The position numbers were made by a program, and so were the translations under genes. Positions 1 through 8,001 of a stretch of DNA of 64,000 nt are shown here, one piece after another. The DNA is from Streptantibioticus ferralitis (lineage in GTDB: Bacteria > Actinomycetota > Actinomycetes > Streptomycetales > Streptomycetaceae). Within the stretch, counting starts at the first letter, position 1. Every line of letters begins with the position of its first letter. The notes under the pieces were generated by a model that searched no databases, was not told the DNA's origin, and was given only the letters and a program-made list of their open reading frames with translations. The DNA is taken from NCBI RefSeq assembly GCF_029223525.1, contig NZ_JARHTQ010000002.1, forward strand, positions 124,001 through 188,000, read 5' to 3'.

Positions 1-162
1 GACCGTGTCCGGATCGTTCTTGTCCTCGCAGATGACGTACATCTGGCAGCCAGGTGCCGCCGCCAGCGCCGCCGCGACCCTCGACAGGATGTCAGCCAAC
101 TCGCCTCCCCTGCCGGGTTGAGCGCGCATGGTGACGAAACGGCCGATCGTAGGTGTGGACAT
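1..162 (-). CDS. ABM-domain (antibiotic biosynthesis monooxygenase-like) protein, N-terminal part
   Basis: Only the first 54 codons are in the window. The frame opens at an ATG at 162 and runs off the left edge without a stop. The peptide starts MSTPTIGRFVTMRAQPGRG, then has a helix-like ELADILSRVAAALAAAPG and a strand-like CQMYVICEDK. This matches the first strand, helix and second strand of the ~100-residue ABM fold. Small dimeric monooxygenases and YgiN-like quinol monooxygenases use this fold. No good Shine-Dalgarno lies before the ATG. Substrate cannot be told from this fragment. Family assignment is from pattern only. Confidence 0.6.
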   Translation of the reverse strand, partial: MSTPTIGRFVTMRAQPGRGGELADILSRVAAALAAAPGCQMYVICEDKNDPDTV

Positions 163-406
163 AGCGGGAGATTACCCAATGGGCCGGACGGTGTGTTCCG
201 CTACCGTACGTGTCGGCAGGCCGCCCTGGCTCGCGGGCGTGAGCCACCGCGCCGTCCCCTGTGCAGGCGTCGGGCGCTCCTCTCGTCCTACGAGGTCAGC
301 ACCAAGGTGGTCAACGCCACCGTGGCCCATCCATGTCGCAGGTCGTGCGGGCTGTACTGGGGGAGCTGAGCTGCTCGCCGCTGCCGCTCCCGTAGCGTCG
401 AGCAGG
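163..406. other. Intergenic, no gene recognised
   Basis: Short overlapping open frames occur on both strands, but none has a ribosome-binding site or a recognisable product. It separates the ABM gene start from the 3' end of the PhzF remnant, so the ABM promoter should lie here. Confidence 0.4.
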
Positions 407-862
407 TCACCCGGCCTTCTGCCACACGCTTTGGAGCCGGACGATTCGCTCAATGGTTGCGGTGCCACCGACGTGGACCAGTGGACCGGCCTCGCGCTGC
501 CAAGCGGAAGCGGTAATGGTGGCGGGGATACCGAGCGCATCGCCCATGTCGACGGTGATGTCGGTCATGCCCTCACGGGCCAGACGGGCGGCAAGGCAAG
601 CGGTGCTGTTGGCGTTGGCGATGTCCTCTGGGACGCCGATCGACGGGGCGAACATTCGGGCCATGGCGCGGCCGTAAGCCGTCGGTGTGCAGTACACGTA
701 GCAGCCCAGCAGCCCAAGGCGGTCGCAGGCATCACGAAGCCGGTCGAGGTTCGGGGCCAAGGCGGCGAGAACGGACCGTGTGGACACCGGAACCAGCATG
801 CGCGGCCGCCCCAGGGAGGCGATGCAGGCGCCGCGAGCGGGCATGTCCGACGTGAGGCCCAA
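407..862 (-). pseudogene. PhzF-family isomerase remnant (C-terminal half)
   Basis: The frame reads like the second half of a PhzF/DAP-epimerase-fold protein: RPRMLVPVSTRSVLAALAP, then FAPSIGVPEDIAN, then a strand-rich VDMGDALGIPATI and VHVGGTATIERI at the end. Intact PhzF proteins are about 280 residues, but only about 150 are recognisable here. Nothing upstream resembles the N-terminal half. The usual ATGSA-type loop after the PED motif has become ANANSTA, so the conserved glycine is lost. No RBS-linked start is visible. I infer a 5'-truncated, decaying gene. Confidence 0.5.
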
Positions 863-970
863 TGCGTGGCCTCGTGGGCCTGCTCGCCGCGCCGCTGGGC
901 GCCCGCACGACGCTCTGGCCGGCGGCGGTGTGGTCGGCCGTGAGTAGCGCGGCGGTGCTGGGCACTCCAA

Positions 971-993
971 GGGTCCGCGCGATACGCGGACCC
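971..993. other. Hairpin, 9-bp perfect stem
   Basis: Arms 971-979 and 985-993 are perfectly complementary around a 5-nt loop. It sits in non-coding debris between the PhzF remnant and ohr. No function is assigned. Confidence 0.35.
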
Positions 994-1113
994 CAGCCGG
1001 TGCGATGGCCGCCCCTCACATCATGTCGGTGGCGCGCCGTTCCCCCGCGGTGGACGCCGAGGCCACTTCCGTGCACATGACCACGCTCGGCGATCACCGG
1101 TACGACGCCGATC

Positions 1114-1147
1114 GGCTGCCCTGCCACCTGTCCGTGGCAGGGCAGCC
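1114..1147 (-). terminator. Likely terminator of ohr
   Basis: A 14-bp perfect stem (1114-1127 with 1134-1147) with a 6-nt loop lies 28 bp past the ohr stop codon. No U-tract follows, as is usual in Streptomyces. Confidence 0.7.
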
Positions 1148-1174
1148 GCAGTGTCGTCAGGGGAGACGCCTGGC

Positions 1175-1597
1175 TCAGATGGTCGTCTTGAGCGCCACCT
1201 CGATATTGCCGCGGGTGACATTGGAGTACGGGCAGACTTGGTGCGTGGCCTGCACGAGTTCGTCGGCGGTGGTCTGGTCCAGGCCCGGCAGGTGCGCGTG
1301 CAGCTCGACCGCGAGGGTGAAGCGTGCGTCGTCAAGGGCGAGCAGGCTCACCGTTGACGTGACGGTCGAGTCGGCCACGCGGACCTTGCGCTCGCTGGCG
1401 ATCAGGCGCAGCCCGTTGTGGAAGCAGGCGGCATAACCGGCGGCGAACAACTGCTCGGGGTTGGTCTTCTCGCCGCCGGGACCTCCCATCTCCTTCGGAA
1501 CCGCGAGGAGTTCGTCGAGGACTCCGTCGGTGGAACGGACCTCGCCGTTGCGGCCGTCGCCGGACGAGACGGCCTCGGTGGTGTAGAGCACGGGCAT
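1175..1597 (-). CDS. ohr: Organic hydroperoxide resistance protein (Ohr/OsmC superfamily)
   Basis: Thiol peroxidase that reduces organic hydroperoxides, cytoplasmic and dimeric in the family. The 140-residue product is full length for Ohr. It carries both redox cysteines: Cys58 in AAGYAACFHNG and Cys122 in HQVCPYSN. The family signature EMGGPGGEKTNPEQLFAAGY precedes the first cysteine. The ATG at 1597 was chosen because AGGAG sits 7 nt upstream and the product then starts MPVLYTTEA, as in known Ohr proteins. A longer in-frame extension has no RBS. Ohr genes are often controlled by an adjacent MarR-type OhrR, but none is visible here. The upstream neighbour is instead a broken XRE regulator. 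Confidence 0.93.
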   Translation of the reverse strand: MPVLYTTEAVSSGDGRNGEVRSTDGVLDELLAVPKEMGGPGGEKTNPEQLFAAGYAACFHNGLRLIASERKVRVADSTVTSTVSLLALDDARFTLAVELHAHLPGLDQTTADELVQATHQVCPYSNVTRGNIEVALKTTI

Positions 1598-1694
1598 GGT
1601 GACTCCTATCAGGGTTGCTGTGGGTATGTGGACGGTGCGGGCCGACACGACGTGGCGCTGCCGGGCGTTGTCTTTCGGCCGGCACACCGAGCGG

Positions 1695-2622
1695 CTATGG
1701 GGCCGGTTCGGTGGCCAAAGGGGCGCGCGGCGGCGTGGAGTCCGCAGGACGGGCGTGCCCGTCTGCGGCTGCGGCGGCCTGGGCGAGCAATGTCAGTGCG
1801 GCCTGCGAGGCCGACCCGGCTTCGGCGGTGACGGCGACGATGCGCTGCCCCGGCTTCGCAGGGACGGACAGGGCTTGTTGGGTGACGTCAAGGGATCCGA
1901 CAAGCGGGTGGTGCATGCGGTAGGCGGCGATGTCCCAGGCACGGACCCGGTGCTGGGACCACAAGGTGGTGAACTCCTGGCTGTGCATGGCCAGTTCGCC
2001 GATCAGCGCGGCCAACTGCGGATCGTCCGGGTAGCGGCCGACGGCCAGGCGGAGTCGGCCGACCACGTCCCTGGCCTTCTTCGGCCAGTCCTCGTACAGC
2101 TCGCGGGTGTGCGCGTCGCGAAAGACCAGGCGCGCGGTGTTCGGGCGCCCCTTCGGGTCAGCGGGGCTGTCGGGGGCGAGGTGGCCGGCGAACAGCGCGT
2201 GTCCGGTGCGGTTCCAGCCCAGCACATCGCTGCGGCGGCCGAGGACGATGACCGGAGTGTCTCCGAACGCGGCGATCAGCTGTTCGGTCGCGGCGGTGAG
2301 CTGCTCCGGCGCCGGACGTCGGGTTCGTGAGCGAGCGTTCTGGTGAGCGGCTTCGGCGAGGTCGTGCAGGTGTCGGCTTTCGGTGTCGTCCAGTTGAAGC
2401 GCGCGCGATCGCGTCCAGCACCTCGGGGGAGGCGTGGAGCGATGTCCCCTGCTCCAGCCGGATGTAGTACGACTCGCTGACGCCCGCCAGACGGGCCACC
2501 TCGTCCCGTCGCAGGCCCGGCACCCGCCGCTGCTCGCCGTACGTCGCCACCCCTACGTCTGTGGGCTGGAGTTGCGCACGGCGGGCTCGCAGGAACCGCC
2601 CCAACTGCGGCTTGCTGTCCAT
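1695..2622 (-). pseudogene. XRE-family regulator with MmyB-like C-terminal domain, frameshifted
   Basis: From the ATG at 2622 the frame encodes an HTH domain: LGRFLRARRAQLQPTDVG, RRVPGLRRDEVARLAGVS, YYIRLEQGTSLHASPEVLDA. After IARA the reading shifts. The expected MmyB-like ligand-binding half continues in another frame: VLGWNRTGHALFAGHLAP, then RDAHTRELYEDWPKKAR, up to the stop at 1695. The break coincides with an alternating GC tract at 2399-2407. Restoring one GC dinucleotide would join IARA to LQLDDTESRHLHDLAEAA, which is the normal continuation in this family. The product would be about 310 residues. It may be a real pseudogene, a slippage variant or a sequencing error. Confidence 0.85.
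2399..2407. repeat. Alternating GC tract at the frameshift of the XRE regulator
   Basis: Nine alternating G/C bases are read on the minus strand within the codons for IARA. The two halves of the XRE gene differ in phase by the equivalent of one missing GC unit exactly here. Confidence 0.7.
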
Positions 2623-2745
2623 GTGATCGAGTATGGGCGCGGGCACCGCGGCCCGCCTGCCCCTGCCAGTGTCAGCCAGGCTTCCCCGCGTGGGGACCTG
2701 CGGACGAACGCAGCGAGCTTTGGTGCCGAGTGCTCCACCGGGTCG

Positions 2746-3285
2746 CGAGGCGACCGCCTCATCAGCCGGGATGACACCGCGCTGCGAGAGCTCGCCGGTG
2801 TCGAGAACGTCGTCCACCTCATCGGAAATTCGGTGCTGGGATTGTTGCAACGCCCCTAGCTGCCAGCGCAGTTGCGACGGAATCCGGCCGTGATCCCGGC
2901 GGCGGTAGAGGAGTTCGCGCGTTGGGACGGTCCAGTACCCCTCGCCATCCGTCGATTCCCGCTTGAGGACGTCGAGATCGGAGGCGTGACCATCCCGGCC
3001 GGCGAGACGGTGTTGCTCTCCATCGCCTCGGCCAACCGCGACCCGGACCGCTTTCCCGACCCCGACCAGCTCGACCCGCGGCGCGCGCAGAGCGGCAACC
3101 TCTGGTTCGGCCACGGCATCCATCACTGCCTGGGCGCGGCGCTGGCCCGGGTGGAGGCCGAGACCGCCATCGAGGCGCTGCTTCGCCGCTTCCCAGGCCC
3201 GGCACTCGCCGTGCCGCCCGACGAGCTGCGGTGGCGGCCCTCGGTACGTGCTCGAGGCCTGACCTCTCTCCCGGTCACCTGGTGA
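2746..3285 (+). pseudogene. Cytochrome P450 remnant (C-terminal part, nonsense mutation)
   Basis: The frame shows the end of a bacterial P450. VVHLIGNSVLGLLQ follows the I helix, then PAAVEEFARWDGPVP contains the ExxR-like region, and the haem loop FGHGIHHCLGAALARVE is intact. A TAG at 2857-2859 interrupts the frame where homologues read HPDQLAxLR. Upstream of about 2746 no P450 sequence can be found, and the AGHET I-helix motif is degenerate (AGVENV). A restart at 2872 would give only 137 residues, which cannot be a working P450. I infer a truncated, decaying gene. Confidence 0.8.
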
Positions 3286-3346
3286 CGGCCAAAAGTACAC
3301 TCGCTTGATGCGCGACCAGGATCGGATGCGGTATGAAGGTTCCAGC

Positions 3347-3384
3347 GCCTGCCCGGTGTGCATCCCCCGTCGCACCGGGCAGGC
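3347..3384 (-). terminator. Hairpin after the secreted protein gene
   Basis: A 12-bp perfect stem (3347-3358 with 3373-3384) with a 14-nt loop lies 15 bp beyond the stop at 3400. Convergent genes flank it, so it could also act on plus-strand transcripts. Confidence 0.55.
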
Positions 3385-3399
3385 CTCTCCGAGCCGAGG

Positions 3400-3825
3400 T
3401 CAGAAGGCCGCTCGGCCCTGGTATGAACTTCCGGTCTGGACGAGTGGTTGCGTCTGGAAGTAGAACCGCGTCCCGTGCGTGACGTTACTGGCTATTACCG
3501 ACCACTCGGTCAGTCGGCTCACGATTGTCCAGCCGTTTTGGCACGTGTGGTTCTTGGCCCAGCAGACACGCACCTCAAGGCCGTCCTCCGTGTTGAGGCG
3601 GAGGTTGATGTCGTTGCAGCGGGACGTGGTGGTGTACGTGTTGCTGTAGCCGTTTTCCGGAAGGGACAATGCCACGGAACCGCCGTAGCAGGACGTTGCC
3701 ACGGACGCGGGCTGTGGGGCGGCCACCCTGGCCGCTGCCTGGGCGGGGGCTGTCAGGCCCAGAGTTGCCAGCCCGGCGAGGGTTGTGGTGGCTGCGAGTG
3801 CGGTGATGCCCTTGCGGACGTTCAT
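3400..3825 (-). CDS. Small secreted protein of unknown function
   Basis: The 141-residue product starts MNVRKGITALAATTTLAG and has a classic Sec signal peptide ending at APAQA-AARV. The mature part, about 110 residues, holds four cysteines (SCYGG, SRCND, VCWAKN, TCQNG), suggesting two disulphides outside the cell. It ends TGSSYQGRAAF. The ATG at 3825 was chosen because it gives a compact signal peptide. Longer in-frame extensions upstream have no signal or RBS. I do not recognise the family. Cysteine-rich secreted proteins of this size are common in Streptomyces. Confidence 0.75.
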   Translation of the reverse strand: MNVRKGITALAATTTLAGLATLGLTAPAQAAARVAAPQPASVATSCYGGSVALSLPENGYSNTYTTTSRCNDINLRLNTEDGLEVRVCWAKNHTCQNGWTIVSRLTEWSVIASNVTHGTRFYFQTQPLVQTGSSYQGRAAF

Positions 3826-4224
3826 GGCCTCGGTACCTTCCGTCGTGGTGGGACTGTGCGGCTGACCGCTGAGCCCTGGCGTGCAGACCACGGTGCACGG
3901 CGGTTGGCCGAAGGGCGAGAGGCGCTCGGGCAAGTGGTGTCCTCTCGGGACGTCCCACCCTCTGAACTGCTGTGATGAGGCATGGCGTGGCACTGCTGTG
4001 GGACGGCGAAGGCCGTGCACGCATCGATCCCGAGTCGCCGCCGCAAAGCCAACGGTGGCGGCCGCGGACGGAACGTCGGACCACCGGGCCGGGCGGCGCC
4101 CGGCGCAGGTCGTAAGGGGGTGACTTGGAGAGCCGACTGCCAGGCGTGGGGTCGCAGACGCGGGACGACGACTGGGGCTTCGGATAACTCCCCTGACATG
4201 TATGGCGATAGGTAGCTTGGACGC
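3826..4224. other. Intergenic, 399 bp, no gene recognised
   Basis: Divergent region between the secreted protein and the DUF3800 gene. Frames on both strands are present only because of GC richness, and none has an RBS or domain. It should hold both promoters. Confidence 0.4.
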
Positions 4225-4896
4225 GTGGCAGCGCGGATCTTCTACATCGACGACTCCGGCGCGGAGAGCACCGGCTATGTCGTCTACGGCTGGGCCGAGG
4301 TCGACATAGCCCAGTGGAGCAAGGCGCTGCGCCGCTGGTTGGACTTCCGTAAGCGGCTGTACACCGACGCCGGCATCCCCGCCGACTACGAGTTGCACGC
4401 CACCCAGTTCATTCCCGGCCGCGGTGAGCCATCCGGGAACCGGGCGTGGGACCGCCGCAAGAAGAACCGAGCGCAGGTCGCGCAGAACGCTCTCGCCACC
4501 ATCGCCGCCATGCCCGGTACCTTCGCCGGTGCGGTCTACCGTCACACACCGAAGAGGGGCCGCGCCTACCACGGCGAGCGCGCCGCGGTGTACGAGGCAC
4601 TCCTCGCGGACCTCGACGCCCGGCTCGGTGCCACCGGCGACCACGGCGTCATCGTCATGGACGGAGACGGCAGCGATCCGACCTATCAGCGTGAGCACCG
4701 CAAGCTGAAGCTGGCCACCCGGCACATCGTCGAGGACCCTTGGTTCCTCGGTTCCAACACCAGCCAGCCCGTACAGGCCGCCGACCTGCTCGCCTACACC
4801 GCGTACCAAGCGGTGCAGCGCCACGAGGGCAAGCGGTTCATGTGGGACTGGTGGGCCAGGCTGCTGCCGGCCGCCGACCCGCCCCGGAAGATCTGA
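4225..4896 (+). CDS. DUF3800 domain protein
   Basis: The 223-residue product starts ARIFYIDDSGAES, the DUF3800 N-terminal signature (hydrophobic strand ending in Y-x-D-D/E-S). It ends with the second signature QPVQAADLLAYTAYQAVQ. Between these it carries IVMDGDGSDPTY. The acidic residues at the strand ends resemble an RNase H-like metal site, and a nuclease role is suspected for the family. GTG at 4225 gives the short extension MAA before the first strand; the RBS is weak. The gene stands alone with a strong terminator after it. Family members are often found in mobile or defence regions, but no partner is next to it here. Confidence 0.85.
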   Translation: MAARIFYIDDSGAESTGYVVYGWAEVDIAQWSKALRRWLDFRKRLYTDAGIPADYELHATQFIPGRGEPSGNRAWDRRKKNRAQVAQNALATIAAMPGTFAGAVYRHTPKRGRAYHGERAAVYEALLADLDARLGATGDHGVIVMDGDGSDPTYQREHRKLKLATRHIVEDPWFLGSNTSQPVQAADLLAYTAYQAVQRHEGKRFMWDWWARLLPAADPPRKI

Positions 4897-4904
4897 GCAG
4901 CACA

Positions 4905-4930
4905 AAGGCCCGGCACTCTGGCCGGGCCTT
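4905..4930 (+). terminator. Terminator of the DUF3800 gene
   Basis: A 10-bp perfect stem (4905-4914 with 4921-4930) with a 6-nt loop starts 8 bp after the stop codon. Confidence 0.8.
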
Positions 4931-5092
4931 GAGAAAGCTAGACCCGGTGATCCCGCGTACGCAGGCCAGGTCCGCACAACGAGTATGCCATACCCCGCGC
5001 AGAGTCACACCCCTTCACACCTGGCGGGGCGCCGCGCGCCAGGTCGGCGTGGCGGAATCCGTGCGGCACGCGTTCCGTGAGCGCGGCTGCAG

Positions 5093-5116
5093 CGGCCTTC
5101 AGACAGTCTGAAGCCG
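5093..5116 (-). terminator. Possible terminator of the 5120-5587 gene
   Basis: A near-perfect inverted repeat of about 11 bp with one bulged base and almost no loop lies directly after the stop at 5120. Confidence 0.4.
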
Positions 5117-5119
5117 TTG

Positions 5120-5587
5120 TCAGATACCCGCCGAGGCCATTTCGATGGCCGAGCGGTAGTTGAGGGCTGTTGCCTTCACACAGGCGCCGTAAGTACGGTT
5201 CTTGCTGACCACCAGGAAGTAGTCGCGCAGGTTCTTCCAGTAGCTCACCAGGTAACCCAGCCCGGGAACGAAGCCTGGGGGCCTGGGCACCAGCGCGAAC
5301 GCAGCGGAGCACTTGAGGATCTCGCCGGTCGCCTGCGACAGGACGTCGCTCACGTCGCTGTTCATGTTCCATCCGGCGGCCAGCGAGTCGTCCCAGATGG
5401 CGCCCGCCACCTGGCGGAGGTCTTCCTGTTGCTGCGGTGTCGGGTCGTCGTTGAACACGCCGACGGCGGCGGGTCGTTGGGCTGGGACGCCGCTTGCCTG
5501 CGCCGTCCCCGCCGCGCCGACGGCCAGCGTCGCTCCGGCGACGAGGAGCGCCAGCGCGGGTGTCAAACGGGATAACCGTTGCCTCAC
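5120..5587 (-). CDS. Secreted protein of unknown function
   Basis: The 155-residue product begins VRQRLSRLTPALALLVAG with a Sec signal peptide ending near GTAQA-SGVPA. GTG at 5587 was preferred to an ATG 39 nt upstream. GGAGG lies 6 nt before the GTG, and the signal peptide then has the normal short basic N-region. The mature part has two cysteines (LKCSAAF and GACVKA) and an amphipathic stretch LGYLVSYWKNLRDYFLVV, too polar for a firm membrane call. No family is recognised. It is monocistronic. Confidence 0.7.
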   Translation of the reverse strand: MRQRLSRLTPALALLVAGATLAVGAAGTAQASGVPAQRPAAVGVFNDDPTPQQQEDLRQVAGAIWDDSLAAGWNMNSDVSDVLSQATGEILKCSAAFALVPRPPGFVPGLGYLVSYWKNLRDYFLVVSKNRTYGACVKATALNYRSAIEMASAGI

Positions 5588-5798
5588 CGCATCCTCCAGT
5601 TGTCCGTGGACCGGTCGGACTCGCATTCGTCAGGCACTGACGGGCCAACCATCGCGCATTGTCGCGGACACGGTCAACGCCCAGCGCATGACCGTCACGT
5701 GAACCGTGCCGACGGTGGGCACCTCCGGCTCAGCGGGTGACAGGCTGCACGGAAGATGGACTTGGGATTCCCGTAAGGGGAGACGCGAAGGTGGGGGC

Positions 5799-5930
5799 AT
5801 GGAGGACGGGACGCGCTGCATGATGTCGGTGCCCGAGGCCGCGGCAGCGCACGCCGACGCCCTGGAGGTGCGGATCCGCACCCTCCGGCTGCGGCGTGCG
5901 CTGCTACGAGCGGTAGCCGAACGCAGCCGC
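5799..5930 (+). pseudogene. Possible MerR-family C-terminal fragment
   Basis: A stretch reading HADALEVRIRTLRLRRALLRAVAE looks like the dimerisation helix of MerR-type regulators. No HTH domain lies upstream, and the frame runs on into unrelated sequence. It abuts the broken methyltransferase on the other strand. This rests on one helix pattern only and could be chance. Confidence 0.25.
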
Positions 5931-5931
5931 C

Positions 5932-6240
5932 TCAGCACGGCTGGGGTGCTACCCGTGCAGCCGCTCCCGCAGTTCCTCGACATCGGCGAGGAACCAGGTC
6001 TGCCGCCCACGGTTGGCCCAGGTCGAGGGCACGTCCGGGGGTGAGCAGGCTGCGATCCAGATAGGAAACGAGGTTCTCGTCCGGCTTGGCGACGAAGAAC
6101 GGTATGGGCTTGGACCGATCGGCGTAGAAGCCGTCCCACCAGGCGCTTCCGTCGGTCGTCGTCCATCGGTCGGCATCTGGCGCGAACAGGCTGTCCATGA
6201 GCCTGAGTACGTCGTCGATCGTGCGCACGCTCCGGTTCAT
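5932..6240 (-). pseudogene. Class I SAM methyltransferase, 5' fragment
   Basis: The gene has a real start: ATG at 6240 with GAGGGGG about 5 nt upstream. It then encodes VRTIDDVLRLMDSLFA, SAWWDGFYADRSKPIPFF and ENLVSYLDRSLLTPGRALDLG. That is the N-terminus of a methyltransferase family up to the first glycine of motif I. At about 6016 the homology stops and the frame continues as QPWAADLVPRR with no methyltransferase character. The SAM-binding GxGxG and everything after it are missing, so the product cannot be active. A deletion or rearrangement at about 6016 is inferred. Confidence 0.75.
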
Positions 6241-6560
6241 CCGGCCCCCTCTCGTGGTACGGCGATGGTAGGGCGGCTTCAGGTAAAAGACCACGTCAAA
6301 CGGCATGGCGGGATATCCTGAGGGCGCGTCTGAGGGCCGCTGACGCGGGCGGACACGGCATCCTCCCGGCCCTGCGTGCAAGGCCGTCGCCGCCCTGGTC
6401 CGGGGCCGCGACGGAGGCGTTCTTGGTCGCGCTCAGGCGGCATTTTCGCGGATCAGGACGTTGTGGCTCCATCAGTGGCGCCCAGAGTTCAGCCTCCTCC
6501 GATTCCGGTGCAAGGCCGGTCTGGCGACGGCTTCATGCGGGGGCGTTACCATCCCCGCCC
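6241..6560. other. Intergenic, 320 bp, no gene recognised
   Basis: Divergent region between the methyltransferase fragment and the membrane-anchored protein. No domain, RBS-linked frame or clear hairpin was found. Confidence 0.4.
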
Positions 6561-7301
6561 ATGAGCGACGACGTGCGCAACATCATCCTCGGGCTCGCGG
6601 CCAGCGCCATCAGTGCCGGTTTCGGCTGGTTCGTACGCACCTATGTCTGGCGGCGGCGACTGAGGCGCAAGCAGCGCTTCTTCGGGCTGCCGACCGGCTC
6701 CGAGTGCCTTCTTGTGGTCAACAGGGACACGAAGGCGGAGCGGGATTCAAGCGTGAGCCGACATGACGCGGTCGCGCTGATGGAACTGGCGGCAGTGGTC
6801 AAGGAGTGCGGCGCGCACGCCGAGATCCTGCCGCATGACCTGGGGCAGCAGGGGTTTGGCTCGCGTACGGAGTTCTGTGTCGGCGGACCGTCGTCGAACC
6901 TGCGCACAGCGGCGCATCTGAGGTCCCTGCTGCCGGGCGTCGCCATGAACGCCGGTGCTGAACTCGGCCCGGATCAGGGTGCGTTCACGATCGGTGGCGA
7001 GACGTACCGCATGGAGAGGGGGGTCGTGGAGTACGTTCTGCTGGCGCGGCTCACCGCGGGTAAGGGCGCTGGCAACGACCGGCCGGTGTTCCTCGCCTGT
7101 GGTCAGCGCGGGATAACCAACCAGGCGGCGGTGCGGTATCTCGCCCGTCACCACGGCCGTCTCGCGCGCAGTCATGGGTCGGACGCCACCTTCTGCCTGC
7201 TGCTGAAGGTGGTCAACTCCGATGCGTACGGTCCGGACATGGCCGAACTGGTCGCCGACGTGACACGAGCGGCGACCACTGCTCCGGTGGCCGCCGCCTG
7301 A
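6561..7301 (+). CDS. Membrane-anchored protein of unknown function
   Basis: The 246-residue product starts MSDDVRN and has one N-terminal membrane segment, IILGLAASAISAGFGWFV, followed by RTYVWRRRLRRKQR. By the positive-inside rule the ~200-residue domain should face the cytoplasm. That domain alternates strands and helices like a Rossmann-type fold: LLVVNRDTK, a helix ALMELAAVVKECGA, EILPHD, then TEFCVGGPSSNLRTAAHL, and later RPVFLACGQRGITNQAAVRY. The GGPxSN-R loop looks like a ligand or nucleotide site. I believe similar proteins are widespread in Streptomyces, but I know no function. The ATG at 6561 was chosen because upstream sequence in frame is low-complexity. Confidence 0.7.
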   Translation: MSDDVRNIILGLAASAISAGFGWFVRTYVWRRRLRRKQRFFGLPTGSECLLVVNRDTKAERDSSVSRHDAVALMELAAVVKECGAHAEILPHDLGQQGFGSRTEFCVGGPSSNLRTAAHLRSLLPGVAMNAGAELGPDQGAFTIGGETYRMERGVVEYVLLARLTAGKGAGNDRPVFLACGQRGITNQAAVRYLARHHGRLARSHGSDATFCLLLKVVNSDAYGPDMAELVADVTRAATTAPVAAA

Positions 7302-7619
7302 GGCTCGGGGCCCTGCTGAACTCCTGGGCCGGGGCGGTTCGTTGCCCGCGCGGCAGGCTTCGGCACGTCCTCGCAAGGTGGTCACAAGTTCCCCATGTGA
7401 CTGCCATAATCCCGTTTAACACTCAACAATTCGGGGGTCGTCATGTCGCAGCATGGCCAGTCAATGTCTTCAGGTCTCGGCGTAGGCGACGACCGCGATC
7501 CGTGCGGCCCGGCGGAGCGTCTGGCGGCGGAACGGGGCGGTGTGCCGGGTGATCGTCGTGCGGCTGGGGAAACGGCCGGTCGGCGTGCGACTCGGGAGCG
7601 GTCGTCGCACGCTGGCGGT

Positions 7620-7823
7620 ATGGGGTATCCGACTCTTGTGGTGCATCCGCCTCAGGACGGTGGGCGGCTGATGACGGTGCTTGGTGAGCCGGTCGGCGTC
7701 GCCAAGTCACCGGGTGACGTCGAGGAACTCCTGCGCCGTGCAGGCATCAATCCGGACGACGTGGCTCTGGATGATCCGGATCTGATCGAGTGGCGCGGCG
7801 GTGGACCCGAAGTCTGGGGTTAG
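7620..7823 (+). CDS. Small conserved actinobacterial protein, function unknown
   Basis: From the ATG at 7620 the product is 67 residues: YPTLVVHPPQDGGRLMTV, then VGVAKSPGDVEELLRRAG and IEWRGGGPEVWG at the C-terminus. Small Streptomyces proteins with the same VHPP start and the same IEWRGGGP-W end are familiar to me, and none has a known role. A longer start at 7443 (ATG with GGGGG before it) would add 59 low-complexity residues. I prefer the shorter form because the conserved part begins there, although its RBS is weak. Confidence 0.6.
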   Translation: MGYPTLVVHPPQDGGRLMTVLGEPVGVAKSPGDVEELLRRAGINPDDVALDDPDLIEWRGGGPEVWG

Positions 7824-8001
7824 CCAGCCGGTGCGGCTGCTGCCGCCGCGGGCGTCTTCGCAGGCCGAAGCGTGAGTTTGAGACGGCCGGGATCGCGACG
7901 GCGGTGTCCCGCGCCGTTCCGTCTGATCGCTGGGTTGTTCGGCGGCGGGTAGCGGGGGCGGTGGCTGGAGTTCCGCCGCCCCCTGGGTGAGGAGCTCCTA
8001 C

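Noticed and set aside
2872-3285. Calling the P450 C-terminus a functional small haem protein
   Set aside because: 137 residues cannot form a P450 fold. The upstream sequence continues the family pattern across a TAG.
3826-4977. Extending the small secreted protein upstream across the DUF3800 gene
   Set aside because: The frame is open only by GC bias. The signal peptide begins at 3825 and DUF3800 explains the other strand.
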